DNA of 64,000 bases from JBALVT01 sp965262875 (lineage in GTDB: Bacteria; Pseudomonadota; Gammaproteobacteria; Pseudomonadales; Halieaceae). Within the stretch, counting starts at the first letter, position 1; the number at the start of each line of letters is the position of its first letter. The position numbers and the translations under genes were made by a program. Below are positions 63,402 to 64,000 of this stretch, in pieces. The stretch spans positions 4,402,001 to 4,466,000 of the forward strand of contig OZ253569.1 in assembly GCA_965262875.1 (NCBI GenBank), given 5' to 3'. The notes below the pieces were generated by a model. The model was not told the DNA's origin, ran no database searches, and was given only the letters and a program-made list of their open reading frames with translations.

Positions 63402-63842
63402 GAAAAAATATTTATCGAATATCGAGCAAATGCAGAAAAAAATATTGTCCACAGGGTTGCCAGATTTCATTTGAATTTTGAAAGTTTACATCCGTTTATT
63501 GACGGCAACGGCAGAATCGGCAGAGCATTAAATAATTATTTATTGATCAGAGATAATTTTGTCCCCATCAATATCAGATTTTTGGATAGGTTGGAATATT
63601 ACAATGCTTTCAAAGCATTTAACCTTTCAGGAGAAACATCCGGGATGGAGAAAATTATTTACCGCGCACTGATCAATAGTTTCTATAAAAGAATAACTTA
63701 CTTAAAAGGGCTAGAAATTATTGTCCTGCATCAATACGCAAAAAGATTCAAACTGTCTCACCCGAATCTGATAAACAAAGCGAAAAGGAAAACCATTGCC
63801 GCCTTTAGAGAAAAAGGGATATGGAAAATTGGCGTAGAGTGA
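63402..63842 (+). pseudogene. Fic-domain protein, N-terminally truncated
   Basis: The frame is open from the repeat joint: KIFIEYRANAEKNIVHRVA, then the catalytic Fic motif HPFIDGNGRIGR with all key residues, followed by NYLLIRDNFVPINIRF and a C-terminal winged-helix-like region to KIGVE. Fic proteins transfer AMP (or related groups) to target proteins, often as toxins or signalling enzymes. The N-terminal part, which normally carries an inhibitory or substrate-binding segment, is lost at R5. A TTG at 63471 is the first likely start and lies after the conserved upstream helix, so a functional product is unlikely. Confidence 0.83.
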
Positions 63843-63943
63843 ATGGAAATTGAGAATGGAGAATTGAAAGTGGCCAGTTATCAGTGGGCAGCGGGTGCTC
63901 TCGTAGGGACGGAAAATTTTCCGCCCGACAAAACAACCAAACC

Positions 63944-64000
63944 ACCCCGTCATTCCTGCACCGCCCCGTCATTCCTGCGCCGCCCCGTCATTCCTGCGCC
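63944..64000. repeat. 19-bp tandem repeat at the right edge
   Basis: Three tandem units of about 19 bp (gccccgtcattcctgcgcc, the first with two changes) run to the end of the window. They are non-coding and may continue beyond it. Units of the form CCGTCATTCCTGCG are common intergenic repeats. Nothing else is seen in 63843-63943. Confidence 0.75.

Noticed and set aside
1..64000. CRISPR arrays, tRNA or rRNA genes
   Set aside because: No regularly spaced short repeats with unique spacers and no tRNA/rRNA-like sequence were found. All repeats seen are IS ends, the 95-bp unit or the short tandem repeat at the right edge.

Overview
The window is a heavily rearranged, insertion-sequence-rich accessory region, most likely from a gammaproteobacterium (possibly a marine Cellvibrionales/Alteromonadales-type organism). 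This is inferred from a TonB-dependent receptor, a CsgG/DUF4810/DUF799 lipoprotein trio and IS21/ISL3/IS66/IS630-type elements. Base composition is mosaic: GC-rich at 1-9.4 kb and in the IS21 copies, clearly AT-rich at about 39-49 kb and 53-63 kb. No rRNA, tRNA or CRISPR array was seen.

Layout. (1) 0.1-4.8 kb: remnant of a non-ribosomal peptide locus, a cytochrome P450 coupled to an A-PCP-TE-TE synthetase. The synthetase has a stop codon, a frameshift and a 3' end cut by IS21. (2) 4.8-29.2 kb: two almost identical IS21-like elements in inverted orientation (4768-9385, carrying an ISL3 insertion, and 25861-29150). They bracket a truncated group II intron reverse transcriptase, a two-gene locus that looks like a Druantia type III anti-phage system (druH-druE, split by an IS4 element whose end supplies a new druE start codon), an IS5 element with a 230-bp inverted end duplication, and a truncated TonB receptor. 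(3) 29.2-45 kb: fragments of unrelated genes separated by a 95-bp direct repeat (29553, 35807, 39149, 44879, and a partial copy at 63365). One copy is still attached to the tail of an IS91-like transposase, so the repeat is probably the end of a rolling-circle element. The modules hold a response-regulator fragment, lipoproteins, a broken SNF2 helicase, a compact phage-like gene cluster, a truncated D12 adenine methyltransferase and a fusion of RNA polymerase alpha-CTD-like, sigma region 4-like and winged-helix-like parts. (4) 45-59 kb: a membrane protein plus phospholipase-D-like protein pair, a second membrane protein, a zinc-ribbon/NdpA-like protein and an unknown gene, embedded in IS256, IS66, IS110, IS3 and a recurrent IS4/IS701-type element. 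(5) 60.7-63.2 kb: an apparently intact PaeR7I/XhoI-like type II restriction-modification pair, followed by a Fic-domain fragment and short tandem repeats at the right edge.

Functionally this is a defence island that has become an IS graveyard. The R-M pair and the membrane/PLD pair look intact. The Druantia-like locus may still be expressed through IS-provided translation. Most other cargo is truncated. Precise target-site duplications allow several interrupted genes (helicase, alpha-CTD/sigma protein, a phage-like ORF, an unknown 57-59 kb gene) to be reassembled by removing the insertions.
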